From Acidovorax sp. Leaf191 (lineage in GTDB: Bacteria; Pseudomonadota; Gammaproteobacteria; Burkholderiales; Burkholderiaceae_C): a stretch of 64,000 nucleotides of DNA. Both the position numbers and the translations under genes were made by a program. The notes under the pieces are model-generated. The model was given only the letters and a program-made list of their open reading frames with translations, was not told the DNA's origin and searched no databases. Position 1 is the stretch's first letter. Each line of letters starts with the position of its first letter. The DNA is taken from contig NZ_LMPT01000005.1 in the NCBI RefSeq assembly GCF_001424425.1, forward strand, positions 1-64,000. Direction: 5' to 3'. Positions 45,986-53,701 of the stretch are shown piece after piece.

Positions 45986-46822
45986 ATGTCCATGCCCGCC
46001 AGCGCTCACACCATCATCCCCACCACGCCCCCGCCCGAGGGCTGCATCGACACCCAGGTGATCGGCCATGTGCTGCTCATCGGCATCAACCGCCCGGCCA
46101 AGCGCAATGGCTGGACGCCGCCCATGTTCCGCCAGCTGGCCGAGGCCTACACGCACCTGGACGACGACCCCGAACTGCGTGTGGGCGTGCTCCATGCGTT
46201 CGGCGACCACTTCACCGCGGGCCTGGACCTGCCCGCCGTCAGCGCCTACATGCAGCGCGGCGAAAAGGCCATCCCCGAGGGCCTGGTGGAGCCGCACGAC
46301 TACGGGCTGCCCGGCTACCGGCGCCGCACCAAGCCCATGGTGGTGGCGGTCAAGGGCATCTGCTTCACGGTGGGCATCGAGCTGATGCTGGGCGCGGACA
46401 TCGTGGTCGCGGCGGACGACTGCCGCTTCTCGCAGATGGAGGTGCAGCGCGGCATCATGGCCACGGGCGGCGCCACGCTGCGCATGGCCGAACGCGCAGG
46501 CACGGGCAACGCGCTGCTGCATTTGCTGACCGCCGACGAGTTCGGCAGCAGCGAGGCGTACCGCCTGAACTTCGTGCAGAAGGTGGTGCCCGCCGCGCAG
46601 GTGCTGGACGAGGCCATCGCCATCGCCCGCCGCATCGAGGCCCAGGCGCCGCGCGCCGTGGTGGCCACGCGCCTCAATGTGCTCAAGGCCATCGAGCAGG
46701 GGCAGGCCGCCGCGGTGGCCGACTTCATCCCGGTGCAAAAGCAGCTCTCCCACAGCGAAGACGCGGCCGAGGGCGTGCGCGCTTTCGTGGAGCGGCGGCC
46801 TGCCCGCTTCACCGGCCGCTGA
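45986..46822 (+). CDS. Crotonase-family protein (enoyl-CoA hydratase/isomerase)
   Basis: A 278-residue crotonase-fold protein. The two catalytic glutamates expected in hydratases seem present: one in FTVGIELMLGADIV and one in RFSQMEVQRGIMATGG. The CoA-binding oxyanion region HFTAGLDL is also typical. It follows hbd on the same strand, but 209 bases and a repeat lie between, so co-transcription is doubtful. The exact substrate is unknown. The start MSMPASAH at 45986 is tentative; a following ATG is two codons in. Confidence 0.87.
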   Translation: MSMPASAHTIIPTTPPPEGCIDTQVIGHVLLIGINRPAKRNGWTPPMFRQLAEAYTHLDDDPELRVGVLHAFGDHFTAGLDLPAVSAYMQRGEKAIPEGLVEPHDYGLPGYRRRTKPMVVAVKGICFTVGIELMLGADIVVAADDCRFSQMEVQRGIMATGGATLRMAERAGTGNALLHLLTADEFGSSEAYRLNFVQKVVPAAQVLDEAIAIARRIEAQAPRAVVATRLNVLKAIEQGQAAAVADFIPVQKQLSHSEDAAEGVRAFVERRPARFTGR

Positions 46823-46973
46823 ACGGCCCACGGCCTGGGCCCTCACCCCGGCCTTGGCCCGAGCCTCGGTCATTCGCGGCTTGCACCCGCACGCGCGCCG
46901 TGCGTGAATAGCACCTTCGCCCGCCCACCGGCAGACCCGGCCGCAAAACCGCACCGGCAACAAAAGATTACAC

Positions 46974-46997
46974 AATTGAATTGCGCACAATTCAATT
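46974..46997. promoter_or_regulatory. Probable OhrR operator: AATTGAATT-N6-AATTCAATT
   Basis: Two nine-base arms (46974-46982 and 46989-46997) are exact reverse complements. The site overlaps the putative -35 element and spacer of the ohrR promoter. OhrR operators are AT-rich palindromes rich in AATT, so this fits auto-repression. A further CACAATTCA lies just downstream at 47004-47012. Confidence 0.65.
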
Positions 46998-47009
46998 TCG
47001 CCGCACAAT
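46981..47009 (+). promoter_or_regulatory. Promoter of ohrR
   Basis: TTGCGC (46981-46986) and CACAAT (47004-47009) are separated by 17 bases, an optimal sigma-70 spacing. The ATG of ohrR is seven bases after the -10 element, so the mRNA is probably leaderless. Confidence 0.55.
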
Positions 47010-47016
47010 TCACTCC

Positions 47017-47481
47017 ATGGCCCGCAGCAAACCCACCACCGACACCCCCAGCCCAGCCCTGCTGCGCCTGGACAACCAGGTGTGCTTCGCGCTGTATTCC
47101 GCCTCGCTGGCGATGACCAAGCTGTACAAGCCGCTGCTCGAAGCCATCGGCCTGACCTACCCCCAATACCTGGTGATGCTGGTGCTCTGGGAGCGCGACG
47201 GCGTCACCGTGTCCGAGCTGGGCGAGCGCCTGTTCCTCGACTCCGGCACGCTCACGCCGCTGCTCAAGCGCCTGGAAGCCTCGGGCCTGATTGCCCGCCT
47301 GCGCGACGTGCAGGACGAGCGCCGGGTGCGCATCACCCTCACCCCCGCTGGCCGTGCGCTGCGCCAGGGCGCAGAGGCCATCCCGCCCTGCGTGCTGGAA
47401 AGCAGCCAATGCACCATCCCCGAGCTCACGGCCCTGACCACCGAACTCAAGCAACTGCGCGACCGGCTGGGCCAGCGCTGA
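47017..47481 (+). CDS. ohrR: OhrR, MarR-family organic peroxide sensor-repressor
   Basis: A 154-residue MarR-family regulator. [26 protein letters not shown] contains the N-terminal Cys that senses organic hydroperoxides in OhrR, and [20 protein letters not shown] with [14 protein letters not shown] forms the winged helix. It represses ohr, the next gene, and probably itself through the palindrome overlapping its promoter. A second Cys pair ([10 protein letters not shown]) near the C-terminus suggests the two-Cys oxidation mechanism. Confidence 0.92.
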   Translation: MARSKPTTDTPSPALLRLDNQVCFALYSASLAMTKLYKPLLEAIGLTYPQYLVMLVLWERDGVTVSELGERLFLDSGTLTPLLKRLEASGLIARLRDVQDERRVRITLTPAGRALRQGAEAIPPCVLESSQCTIPELTALTTELKQLRDRLGQR

Positions 47482-47552
47482 CGGCAGCGGCCCAATTTTT
47501 CATCGATTCCCTCCCCGCCCGCCTGTGGGCAACAACCTCAAAGGAAGACACC

Positions 47553-47969
47553 ATGACGCAACTCGAAAAAGTCCTGTACACCGCCAAGGCCCACGTGACC
47601 GGTGGCCGTGATGGCGCCGCCAAGACCGACGACGGCCGCCTGGACGTCAAGCTGTCCTCGCCCGGCACGTCCGGCACGGGCACCAACCCCGAGCAGCTGT
47701 TCGCATCGGGCTACGCAGCCTGCTTCATCGGTGCGATGAAGGCCGTGGGCGGCAAGATCGGCATCCCGGTGCCTCAGGACGTGTCCATCGACGCCGAAGT
47801 CGACCTGGGGCCCATCCCGAACGCCTACGGCATCGCCGCCCGCCTGGCCATCAGCCTGCCCGGCCTGGACAAGGAAACCGCCCAGAAGCTGGTGGACGCA
47901 GCCCACCAGGTCTGCCCTTACTCCAACGCCACGCGCGGCAACATCGACGTGACCATCACGCTGGTGTAA
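47553..47969 (+). CDS. ohr: Ohr, organic hydroperoxide resistance peroxidase
   Basis: A 138-residue Ohr/OsmC-family thiol peroxidase that reduces fatty-acid and other organic hydroperoxides. The two redox cysteines are in GYAACFIGAM and HQVCPYSNATRGNIDV. N-terminal KVLYTAKAHVTGGRDGAAKT is typical. Length is normal. It lies 71 bases after ohrR on the same strand; the intervening sequence has AAGGAAG before the ATG and no strong palindrome, so ohr may be co-transcribed with ohrR. Confidence 0.96.
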   Translation: MTQLEKVLYTAKAHVTGGRDGAAKTDDGRLDVKLSSPGTSGTGTNPEQLFASGYAACFIGAMKAVGGKIGIPVPQDVSIDAEVDLGPIPNAYGIAARLAISLPGLDKETAQKLVDAAHQVCPYSNATRGNIDVTITLV

Positions 47970-48045
47970 AGACCATGCCGACGACCCCGCGGTGGCCGCA
48001 CGCCGGCCGCGGCGGGGTGGTTGGCGTGCGTTCGCCAGTCTTGCC

Positions 48046-48429
48046 ATGAACCGCTTGCTGATTCCCCGCATCGCGGTGGCCCTGGTGGCCATCGAGCATG
48101 CGTACATCCTGGTGCTGGAGATGTTCTTCTGGAACAAGCCTCTGGGCCTCAAGACCTTCAACCTGACCCAGGAGCTGGCCGACGCCACCGTGACGCTGGC
48201 GGCCAACCAGGGGCTGTACAACGGCTTCCTGGCCGCCGGCCTGTTCTGGGGCTTGTTCACCCATAACCGGCTGTTCAAGATCTTCTTTCTGGCCTGCGTG
48301 ATCGTGGCCGGCGTGTTCGGCGGCGTGACCGCCGTGCCCAAGATCTTCTTCACCCAGGCGCTGCCGGCCATCATCGCCCTGGCCCTGGTGCTGGCGCTCG
48401 ACAAACCGGCCGCACAGCGCAGCCTATAA
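48046..48429 (+). CDS. DUF1304 small membrane protein
   Basis: A 127-residue protein with four hydrophobic helices. EHAYILVLEMFFWNKPLGLKTF followed by NQGLYNGFLAAGLFWGL is the DUF1304 signature. No function is established. It follows ohr by 76 bases on the same strand and may be part of the same peroxide-responsive unit; the downstream repeat copy looks like the common terminator. Confidence 0.88.
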   Translation: MNRLLIPRIAVALVAIEHAYILVLEMFFWNKPLGLKTFNLTQELADATVTLAANQGLYNGFLAAGLFWGLFTHNRLFKIFFLACVIVAGVFGGVTAVPKIFFTQALPAIIALALVLALDKPAAQRSL

Positions 48430-48445
48430 GCTTCGGCCACCCGCC

Positions 48446-48504
48446 AAAGCTATCAAAACAATAGCTGCCAACGCTTGCACAACAAGCGGTGGCGGCTATT
48501 TTTC
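48446..48504 (+). repeat. Repeat family 1, copy d (terminator-like)
   Basis: Starts AAAGCTATCAAAACAATAGC, continues TGCCAACGCTTG, then CAAGCGGTGGCGGCTATTTTTC. The two halves can pair and end in a T-run. It lies 17 bases after the DUF1304 stop codon, so it probably terminates the ohr unit. It is one of the two longest copies. Confidence 0.75.
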
Positions 48505-48645
48505 ATGGCAACCACGTGCCTGCAAGCTGGCAGTCAGCCACTGCAAACGGGCTGGGCCCTGTGCGCTGCCCCGTGCGTGCACACGCGGCCGGACACGAGC
48601 GGATACCGCAAGGCGTGGCCGTGTCGCCCACGCGCCCGGGCCTGG

Positions 48646-48674
48646 TTGAGCCGTGCAGCGGTTTGCGCTAGCGT
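48646..48674 (+). promoter_or_regulatory. Promoter of the DUF2855 gene
   Basis: TTGAGC (48646-48651) and TAGCGT (48669-48674) are 17 bases apart, and the ATG at 48681 is six bases after the -10 element. This geometry implies a transcript beginning at or beside the start codon. The GAGG just before ATG is too close for a normal ribosome-binding site. Confidence 0.5.
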
Positions 48675-48680
48675 GTGAGG

Positions 48681-49781
48681 ATGAGCACCACCACCCTCCT
48701 CGTGCGCCAGGACCAGCTGGCCACCACCCGCCTGCACACCGCGAATGACGACGCACCGCTGGCCGACGGCCAGGTCCGCGTGCGCGTCGACCAGTTCGCG
48801 CTGACCGCCAACAACATCACCTACGCGGCCATGGGCGAGATGCTGCAGTACTGGCAGTTCTACCCCAGCGGCGAGGCAGGCTGGGGCATCGTGCCGGTGT
48901 GGGGCTTCGGCACCGTGGTGCAGTCGCAGTGCGCGGACGTGGCGGTGGGCGAACGGCTGTACGGCTACTGGCCCATGGCCGATCAGGCCGTGCTGTCGCC
49001 GCACCGCATCACGCCCGCGGGCTTTGCCGACGGCGCGCCCCACCGCGCCAGCCTGCACGCGGTCTACAACCAGTACCTGCGCGCTGCGGCCGACCCGTTC
49101 TACCGCACCGACAACGAAGACGTGCAGGCGCTGCTGCGGCCGCTGTTCGTCACCTCGTGGCTCATCGACGACTTCCTGGACGACCAGCAGTTCTTCGGCG
49201 CGCGCCGCATGCTGCTGTCCAGCGCATCGAGCAAGACGGCCTACGGCACGGCCTTTCAGCTGGCGCAGCGCGACGGCATCGAGGTCATCGGCCTCACCTC
49301 TCCGGGCAACGTGGCGTTTTGCGAAAGCCTGGGCTGCTACGACCGCGTGGTGACCTACGACGCGCTGGAGGCCGAGATCGATGGTGCGACACCCAGCGTG
49401 TACATCGACTTCGCGGGCAGCGTGGGCCTGCGCCAGCGCATCCACGCGCACTTCAGCGGGCTGGCCTACAGCTGCGCCGTGGGCGCGAGCCACGTGCAGG
49501 ACCTGGGCGGCGCAGGCCAGCTGCCCGGCCCGCGCCCGGTGATGTTCTTTGCGCCCGCACAGGTCAAGAAACGCAACGCCGACTGGGGCGCGCAGGGCCT
49601 GGGCCAGCGGCTGGTGGGCGCCTGGAACCACTTCAGCACCACGGTGCAGGCGCCGCCCGCGCCCTGGCTCACGGTGCAGCACCATGCCGGCCCCGAGGCC
49701 ACGCGGGCGCTGTTCACCCGCATGCTGGCAGGCAGCGGCGACGCGCGCGCCGGGCACATCGCGACCTTGCAGGCCGCTTGA
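48681..49781 (+). CDS. DUF2855 family protein
   Basis: A 366-residue protein of the DUF2855 family, which resembles medium-chain dehydrogenases in overall layout: an N-terminal GroES-like part (VRVRVDQFALTANNITYAAMG, then VWGFGTVVQS) and a nucleotide-binding-like region (RMLLSSASSKTAYGTAFQLA, then VIGLTSPGNVAFCESLGCYD). No reaction has been established for the family. A GTG two codons upstream is an alternative start. It appears to be a single-gene unit. Confidence 0.85.
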   Translation: MSTTTLLVRQDQLATTRLHTANDDAPLADGQVRVRVDQFALTANNITYAAMGEMLQYWQFYPSGEAGWGIVPVWGFGTVVQSQCADVAVGERLYGYWPMADQAVLSPHRITPAGFADGAPHRASLHAVYNQYLRAAADPFYRTDNEDVQALLRPLFVTSWLIDDFLDDQQFFGARRMLLSSASSKTAYGTAFQLAQRDGIEVIGLTSPGNVAFCESLGCYDRVVTYDALEAEIDGATPSVYIDFAGSVGLRQRIHAHFSGLAYSCAVGASHVQDLGGAGQLPGPRPVMFFAPAQVKKRNADWGAQGLGQRLVGAWNHFSTTVQAPPAPWLTVQHHAGPEATRALFTRMLAGSGDARAGHIATLQAA

Positions 49782-49894
49782 GCTGCACGTTATGGGCGGG
49801 GCCCGGGCGACCGCCGCAGGCCGTTGCCCAGAGACTTCCGGGCGCTCTGCAGCGGCGTAGCGACCCCACCGCCCGAACGGCGGCGGCGCACGGC

Positions 49895-49900
49895 GACAAT
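49895..49900 (+). promoter_or_regulatory. Candidate -10 element for srkA
   Basis: GACAAT lies five bases before the ATG at 49906, the same arrangement as at 35996, 42224 and 47004. No good -35 element is present. Suggests leaderless expression. Confidence 0.35.
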
Positions 49901-49905
49901 GGGGC

Positions 49906-50982
49906 ATGACCCGACCGCCCCCCGACAGCACGCCCGACGCCGCTGACACGACCGCTTCGCCTCACCCGCTGCACCCCTACGCCCAGCTCACACCCGACCA
50001 TGTGCTCGACGCGCTGGCCGGCGTGGGCCTGTACGGCGACGGCCGCCTCATGGCCCTGTCGTCGTATGAGAACCGCGTGTACCAGGTCACCCTGGAAGAC
50101 GGCCAGCGCGTGGTCGCCAAGTTCTACCGCCCCGGCCGCTGGAGCGAGGCGCAGATCCTGGAAGAGCACGCCTTCGCCGCCGACCTGATGGCCGCCGAGG
50201 TGCCCGCCGTCGGCCCGATGGTGCTGAACGGCCAGACGCTGCACCAGCACGACAGCTTCGCGTTTTCGGTCAGCCCCTGGCGCGGCGGGCGCCAGCCCGA
50301 GCTGGACGACTTCGAAGTGCTGGAATGGATCGGCCGCTTTCTTGCGCGCATCCACACCGTGGGCGCGGCGCAGCCCTTCGTGCACCGGCCGCTGCTGGAC
50401 GTGGAGACCTTCGCCACCGCATCGCGCGACTGGCTGCTCGCCCACGAGATCATCCCGCTCGACATGCAGGCCACGTGGAAGGCCCAGTGCGACAAAGCTA
50501 TTGAATTGATAGCTGCCAGCGCTTTACCATCGAGCGGTAGCAGCCCTTTTGGCTTGAAAGATGCCACGCCCATCCGGCTGCACGGCGACTGCCACCCCGG
50601 CAACATCCTGTGGACCCCGCTCGACGAATACGGCCGCGGCGGCCCGCACTTCGTGGACCTGGACGACGCCCGCATGGGCCCCGCGGTGCAGGACCTGTGG
50701 ATGCTGCTGTCCGGCGACCGCCGCCAGCGCACCCACCAGCTCAGCGCCCTGCTGGACGGCTACGAGCAGTTCCGCAGCTTCGACCGCCGCGAGCTGGCGC
50801 TGATCGAGCCGCTGCGCACGCTGCGCCTCATCCACTACAGCGCCTGGCTGGCACGCCGCTGGCAGGACCCGATCTTCCCGGCCAACTTCCCGTGGTTCGG
50901 CAGCAGCGACTACTGGCGCGGGCAGGTGGACATGCTCATCGAGCAGTGCGAAGCAATGCAGGAAGAGCCGCTGGCGGCGTAG
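49906..50982 (+). CDS. srkA: SrkA (YihE) stress-response kinase, with a repeat-encoded insertion
   Basis: A 358-residue YihE/SrkA-type Ser/Thr kinase of the aminoglycoside-phosphotransferase fold. ENRVYQVTLEDGQRVVAKFYRP carries the ATP-binding Lys, RLHGDCHPGNILW the catalytic loop and HFVDLDDARMGPAVQDLWML the metal-binding Asp. In Escherichia coli SrkA protects against envelope and oxidative stress and counteracts toxin-driven death. Residues 197-218 (KAIELIAASALPSSGSSPFG plus LK) are encoded exactly by a 66-base copy of the dispersed repeat family 1, inserted in frame just before the catalytic loop. The frame stays open and the motifs are intact, so the protein is probably functional. Confidence 0.92.
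   Translation: MTRPPPDSTPDAADTTASPHPLHPYAQLTPDHVLDALAGVGLYGDGRLMALSSYENRVYQVTLEDGQRVVAKFYRPGRWSEAQILEEHAFAADLMAAEVPAVGPMVLNGQTLHQHDSFAFSVSPWRGGRQPELDDFEVLEWIGRFLARIHTVGAAQPFVHRPLLDVETFATASRDWLLAHEIIPLDMQATWKAQCDKAIELIAASALPSSGSSPFGLKDATPIRLHGDCHPGNILWTPLDEYGRGGPHFVDLDDARMGPAVQDLWMLLSGDRRQRTHQLSALLDGYEQFRSFDRRELALIEPLRTLRLIHYSAWLARRWQDPIFPANFPWFGSSDYWRGQVDMLIEQCEAMQEEPLAA
50494..50559 (+). repeat. Repeat family 1, copy e, inside the srkA coding sequence
   Basis: A 66-base full-length copy: AAAGCTATTGAATTGATAGC, TGCCAGCGCTTTACC, ATCGAGCGGTAGCAGCCC and TTTTGGCTTGAAA. It starts and ends on codon boundaries (22 codons, residues 197-218) and has no stop in the coding frame. Other copies in the window are intergenic and resemble terminators. 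Confidence 0.8.
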
Positions 50983-51070
50983 CGGCTGCGCGCGCTGCGC
51001 AGGCCTCGGCGCCACTGCAAACGATTGTCAACTCGCGCGCACAACCGGTGGATGTCGGGCAATATCAAAG

Positions 51071-51091
51071 CGCCTCCCCGAGAGGCGTTTT
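51071..51091 (+). terminator. Rho-independent terminator after srkA
   Basis: CGCCTC (51071-51076), loop CCCGA, GAGGCG (51082-51087) and TTTT. It lies 88 bases after the srkA stop and before the response-regulator gene. Confidence 0.7.
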
Positions 51092-51131
51092 CGTATCGAT
51101 TCCCAAGGGCTGACCCCCTCATCACACCACC

Positions 51132-51848
51132 ATGCGCATTGCCGTCCTTGACGATGACTCCGACCTTCTGGAGCTCATCAAGGCCCACCTCGAACGCCAT
51201 CACCATGTCTGCCACGTCTACGCGAGCGGCGCGAGCCTGCTCATGGACACACGGCATGAAACCTTCGACCTGCTCATCGTGGAGTGGCACCTCCCCGACA
51301 TGGAGGGCATCGACGTGGTGCACAGCGTGCGCCAGGGCATCGGCCCGCAGTTGCCCATCCTTTTCGTGACCAGCCGCCACGACGAGCGCGATGTGGTGGA
51401 GGCGCTGAACCGCGGCGCCGACGACTACATGGTCAAGCCCCTGCGCATGGGCGAACTGGCGGCGCGGGTGGCCGCACTGCTGCGCCGCGCCTACCCCGAA
51501 GCGCTGGGTGCCGCTGCGCGGCAGGAGTTCGGCCCCTACCGCTTCGACCTGCAAAAGCGGCTGCTGCTGCTGCGCGGCACACCCCTGAACCTCAAGCACC
51601 GCGAGTACGAACTGGCGCTGTTCATGTTCCGCAACGCGGGCCGTCTGCTATCGCGTGCGCACCTGCGCGAAGTGGTCTGGGGTGAGATCAACGAAGCGCC
51701 GTCGCGGTCGCTGGACACACATGTCTCGCGCCTGCGCAGCAAGCTGGAATTGACGCCGGAAAGCGGCTACACGATCACGTCGGTCTACGGCATGGGATAT
51801 CGGCTGGACTTGCCTGGAATGCAGCGGGGAGCCACCGCCGCAGGGTAA
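51132..51848 (+). CDS. OmpR-type response regulator with Asp-to-Glu at the phosphorylation site
   Basis: A 238-residue orphan regulator. The receiver domain has the acidic pair Asp7/Asp8, the conserved Thr in LFVTSR and Lys in MVKPLR, but the acceptor position in DLLIVEWHLPDMEG is Glu51 (codon GAG at 51282-51284) rather than Asp. Glutamate can mimic phosphorylation, so the protein may be constitutively active. The C-terminal winged helix (LKHREYELALFMFRNAGRLLS, then RSLDTHVSRLRSKLEL and GYGYR-like GMGYRLD) is complete. No histidine kinase gene is adjacent. Confidence 0.92.
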   Translation: MRIAVLDDDSDLLELIKAHLERHHHVCHVYASGASLLMDTRHETFDLLIVEWHLPDMEGIDVVHSVRQGIGPQLPILFVTSRHDERDVVEALNRGADDYMVKPLRMGELAARVAALLRRAYPEALGAAARQEFGPYRFDLQKRLLLLRGTPLNLKHREYELALFMFRNAGRLLSRAHLREVVWGEINEAPSRSLDTHVSRLRSKLELTPESGYTITSVYGMGYRLDLPGMQRGATAAG

Positions 51849-51987
51849 GGTGCCAGGCTGTGGCCGCTAGCGCGCAAGGCGCAGCGATCACCCCGCAGCC
51901 AGTACGCGCCAAAGAAAATGCCAGTCAGGGCTCGCCTGACCGGCATGGGACAGAACTCGCGTTCGTCGACCTCGTTCTGATGTTCTG

Positions 51988-52746
51988 CTATGGCCGCATG
52001 GCGCAACACGCATTGAAGATGACTTGCGCTCTGGCGACCACCTTGTCACGATCCACATTGCCGGCCGGCACATTACTGGGCAGCAATTCGCCCGCGATGT
52101 ACGGATCGAGAATTTCAGCAGACGGATCTGGCGACAAGACCAATTTCCAGGCAGCAGACTCTACCGGGTCATAGAGATGATACCGGTCGGTGACCGTAAT
52201 TTCATAGGCATAGGACATCGCGACTGGATCGCCCGTCATGGCCAAGCCGAGAAGTTCCTTGGCTGCGAGTTTGGCGTTTTCACTCGCAGGATCGTTCCAC
52301 TTCTTGGCCGACTCTTCATGGACAAGTTTTTCGACGGCCTTGAACGTTCTGGCGCCAGGATCGCCTGCCAACGCGGCTTCCGTCATCAGCTTTTGAATGA
52401 GGGGGCGGTCTTCCGGCGGCACGTCCTGGCAAAGGATTTTGCGCACCTCTAAAAAAAATATCCTTTGCTGAACCTCCGGCAACTCAAGGTCTTGCACGGA
52501 ACGCGCTTGGCCCGTTGATTCCAGGTCGGAGATTTCATCCAGCAGATCCTGGCAATCCAGCATCTGCTGGGCCCTGACGTACGAGGGATGCCCTTTCGGA
52601 GGAGGCATATTTTGTACGAATATGTGCGGGTCCAGACCTGTGAAGTAATTTTGTTGTGCCCAGACGTTTCCAGCCGCCGTTCCACAAGCCAGCACAGCCA
52701 TTGCCAGACCACTGCGCAGGAATAATTTCGGAGATTTGTACATCAT
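51988..52746 (-). CDS. Exported Sel1-like protein of unknown function
   Basis: A 252-residue protein with an N-terminal signal peptide (cleavage near NVWAQQ). The mature part is helical, and the segment AALAGDPGARTFKAVEKLVH plus LGLAMTGDPVAMSYAYEIT, with a following DPVESAAWKLV, resembles degenerate Sel1/TPR repeats. Two adjacent in-frame ATG codons (52746 and 52743) are possible starts. It lies 133 bases downstream of the trypsin-like protease on the same strand, so the two are probably expressed together. The family was not recognised. Confidence 0.65.
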   Translation of the reverse strand: MMYKSPKLFLRSGLAMAVLACGTAAGNVWAQQNYFTGLDPHIFVQNMPPPKGHPSYVRAQQMLDCQDLLDEISDLESTGQARSVQDLELPEVQQRIFFLEVRKILCQDVPPEDRPLIQKLMTEAALAGDPGARTFKAVEKLVHEESAKKWNDPASENAKLAAKELLGLAMTGDPVAMSYAYEITVTDRYHLYDPVESAAWKLVLSPDPSAEILDPYIAGELLPSNVPAGNVDRDKVVARAQVIFNACCAMRP

Positions 52747-52879
52747 GATTTCATCTCATGTTCGTTGGTGTTTGAAAATCAGGAAATGAGCAATCCGTCA
52801 GCCCACGGATTCGAAGACTCCAACGGGAAACGCTCCCACGAAATCCAAGGCCCATTGACTGCCGACGGGTGCGCCCGCA

Positions 52880-53701
52880 TCAAGGCGGGGCCAAACTATA
52901 ATCAGGCTGCAGCTGATGAAAATATTCAACCGGGGTGTATCCCATAAAATACGGAAGATTGGGGTCCAATGGGTTCTGCCTGAAAGAAATGAATCCATAG
53001 AGAAGCCTATGCGTACTCACGACGGCCCCTCCAGAATCACCAGGCTGTACCGGCCGAAGTGTATTGATAGCCCCTTTGGCAACGCCTTCCGGTGGAGACT
53101 CCGGACCATGCGGAATGGGAGCACTGACCCAATCGCAAGTGATATTGGTGATAGCGCCGCTGGTACAAAACGGCAAACCCGGTGCAGGCGAGCCAACGCC
53201 TGCAAGAGGCAATGATGAAAATGTAGGTAATCCGAAGGGTACAGTGATCACCCTCCCTACTGCACGCGGTGTGGTCGTGTACGTCAAATGGCAAGGATTG
53301 TTCCATTTGGGGTCGACTACACACACGTGATTCCAGGTCACGTCAGGCGGCACACGCACCATGGCTACGTCCCGAATCTGATCCAACCAGACGACCTTCC
53401 CGAGCCACTGCCCGCTGTTGAAGCCAAGGCCCACCCTCACCTCTTCGTTTGCCACCACACAGTGCCTTGCAGTCACAGCGTACCGCGTATTCTTCCGGTA
53501 CGCTGTAATGTTCTGCCAAAAGCCCCTTCTTCTGAAGACACCGCCTACCGTGCAGCTCTCCCCATTCTCCATGTGAATCTCAGTGCCAGCCATGGCAGGT
53601 ATTTCCTGTCGTCGCTCATGCACGGCGAACGACATTGTCGATACAGTCGTTCCAGCAAAAAACACCAGAATTTTCAGTTTGTCGATTTTGCTCTTCTTCA
53701 T
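52880..53701 (-). CDS. Exported trypsin-like serine protease
   Basis: A 273-residue S1-family protease with a Lys-rich start and a signal peptide (KILVFFAGTTVSTMSFA). The full triad is visible: His in YAVTARHCVV, Asp in IRDVAMVRVP and Ser in RPVQPGDSGGAVV. Several Cys residues could form disulfides. ATG at 53701 has GGAG seven bases upstream, in preference to a TTG at 53713 that overlaps this ribosome-binding site. It is more AT-rich than its surroundings. The target is unknown; it may act outside the cell or in the periplasm. Confidence 0.85.
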   Translation of the reverse strand: MKKSKIDKLKILVFFAGTTVSTMSFAVHERRQEIPAMAGTEIHMENGESCTVGGVFRRRGFWQNITAYRKNTRYAVTARHCVVANEEVRVGLGFNSGQWLGKVVWLDQIRDVAMVRVPPDVTWNHVCVVDPKWNNPCHLTYTTTPRAVGRVITVPFGLPTFSSLPLAGVGSPAPGLPFCTSGAITNITCDWVSAPIPHGPESPPEGVAKGAINTLRPVQPGDSGGAVVSTHRLLYGFISFRQNPLDPNLPYFMGYTPVEYFHQLQPDYSLAPP

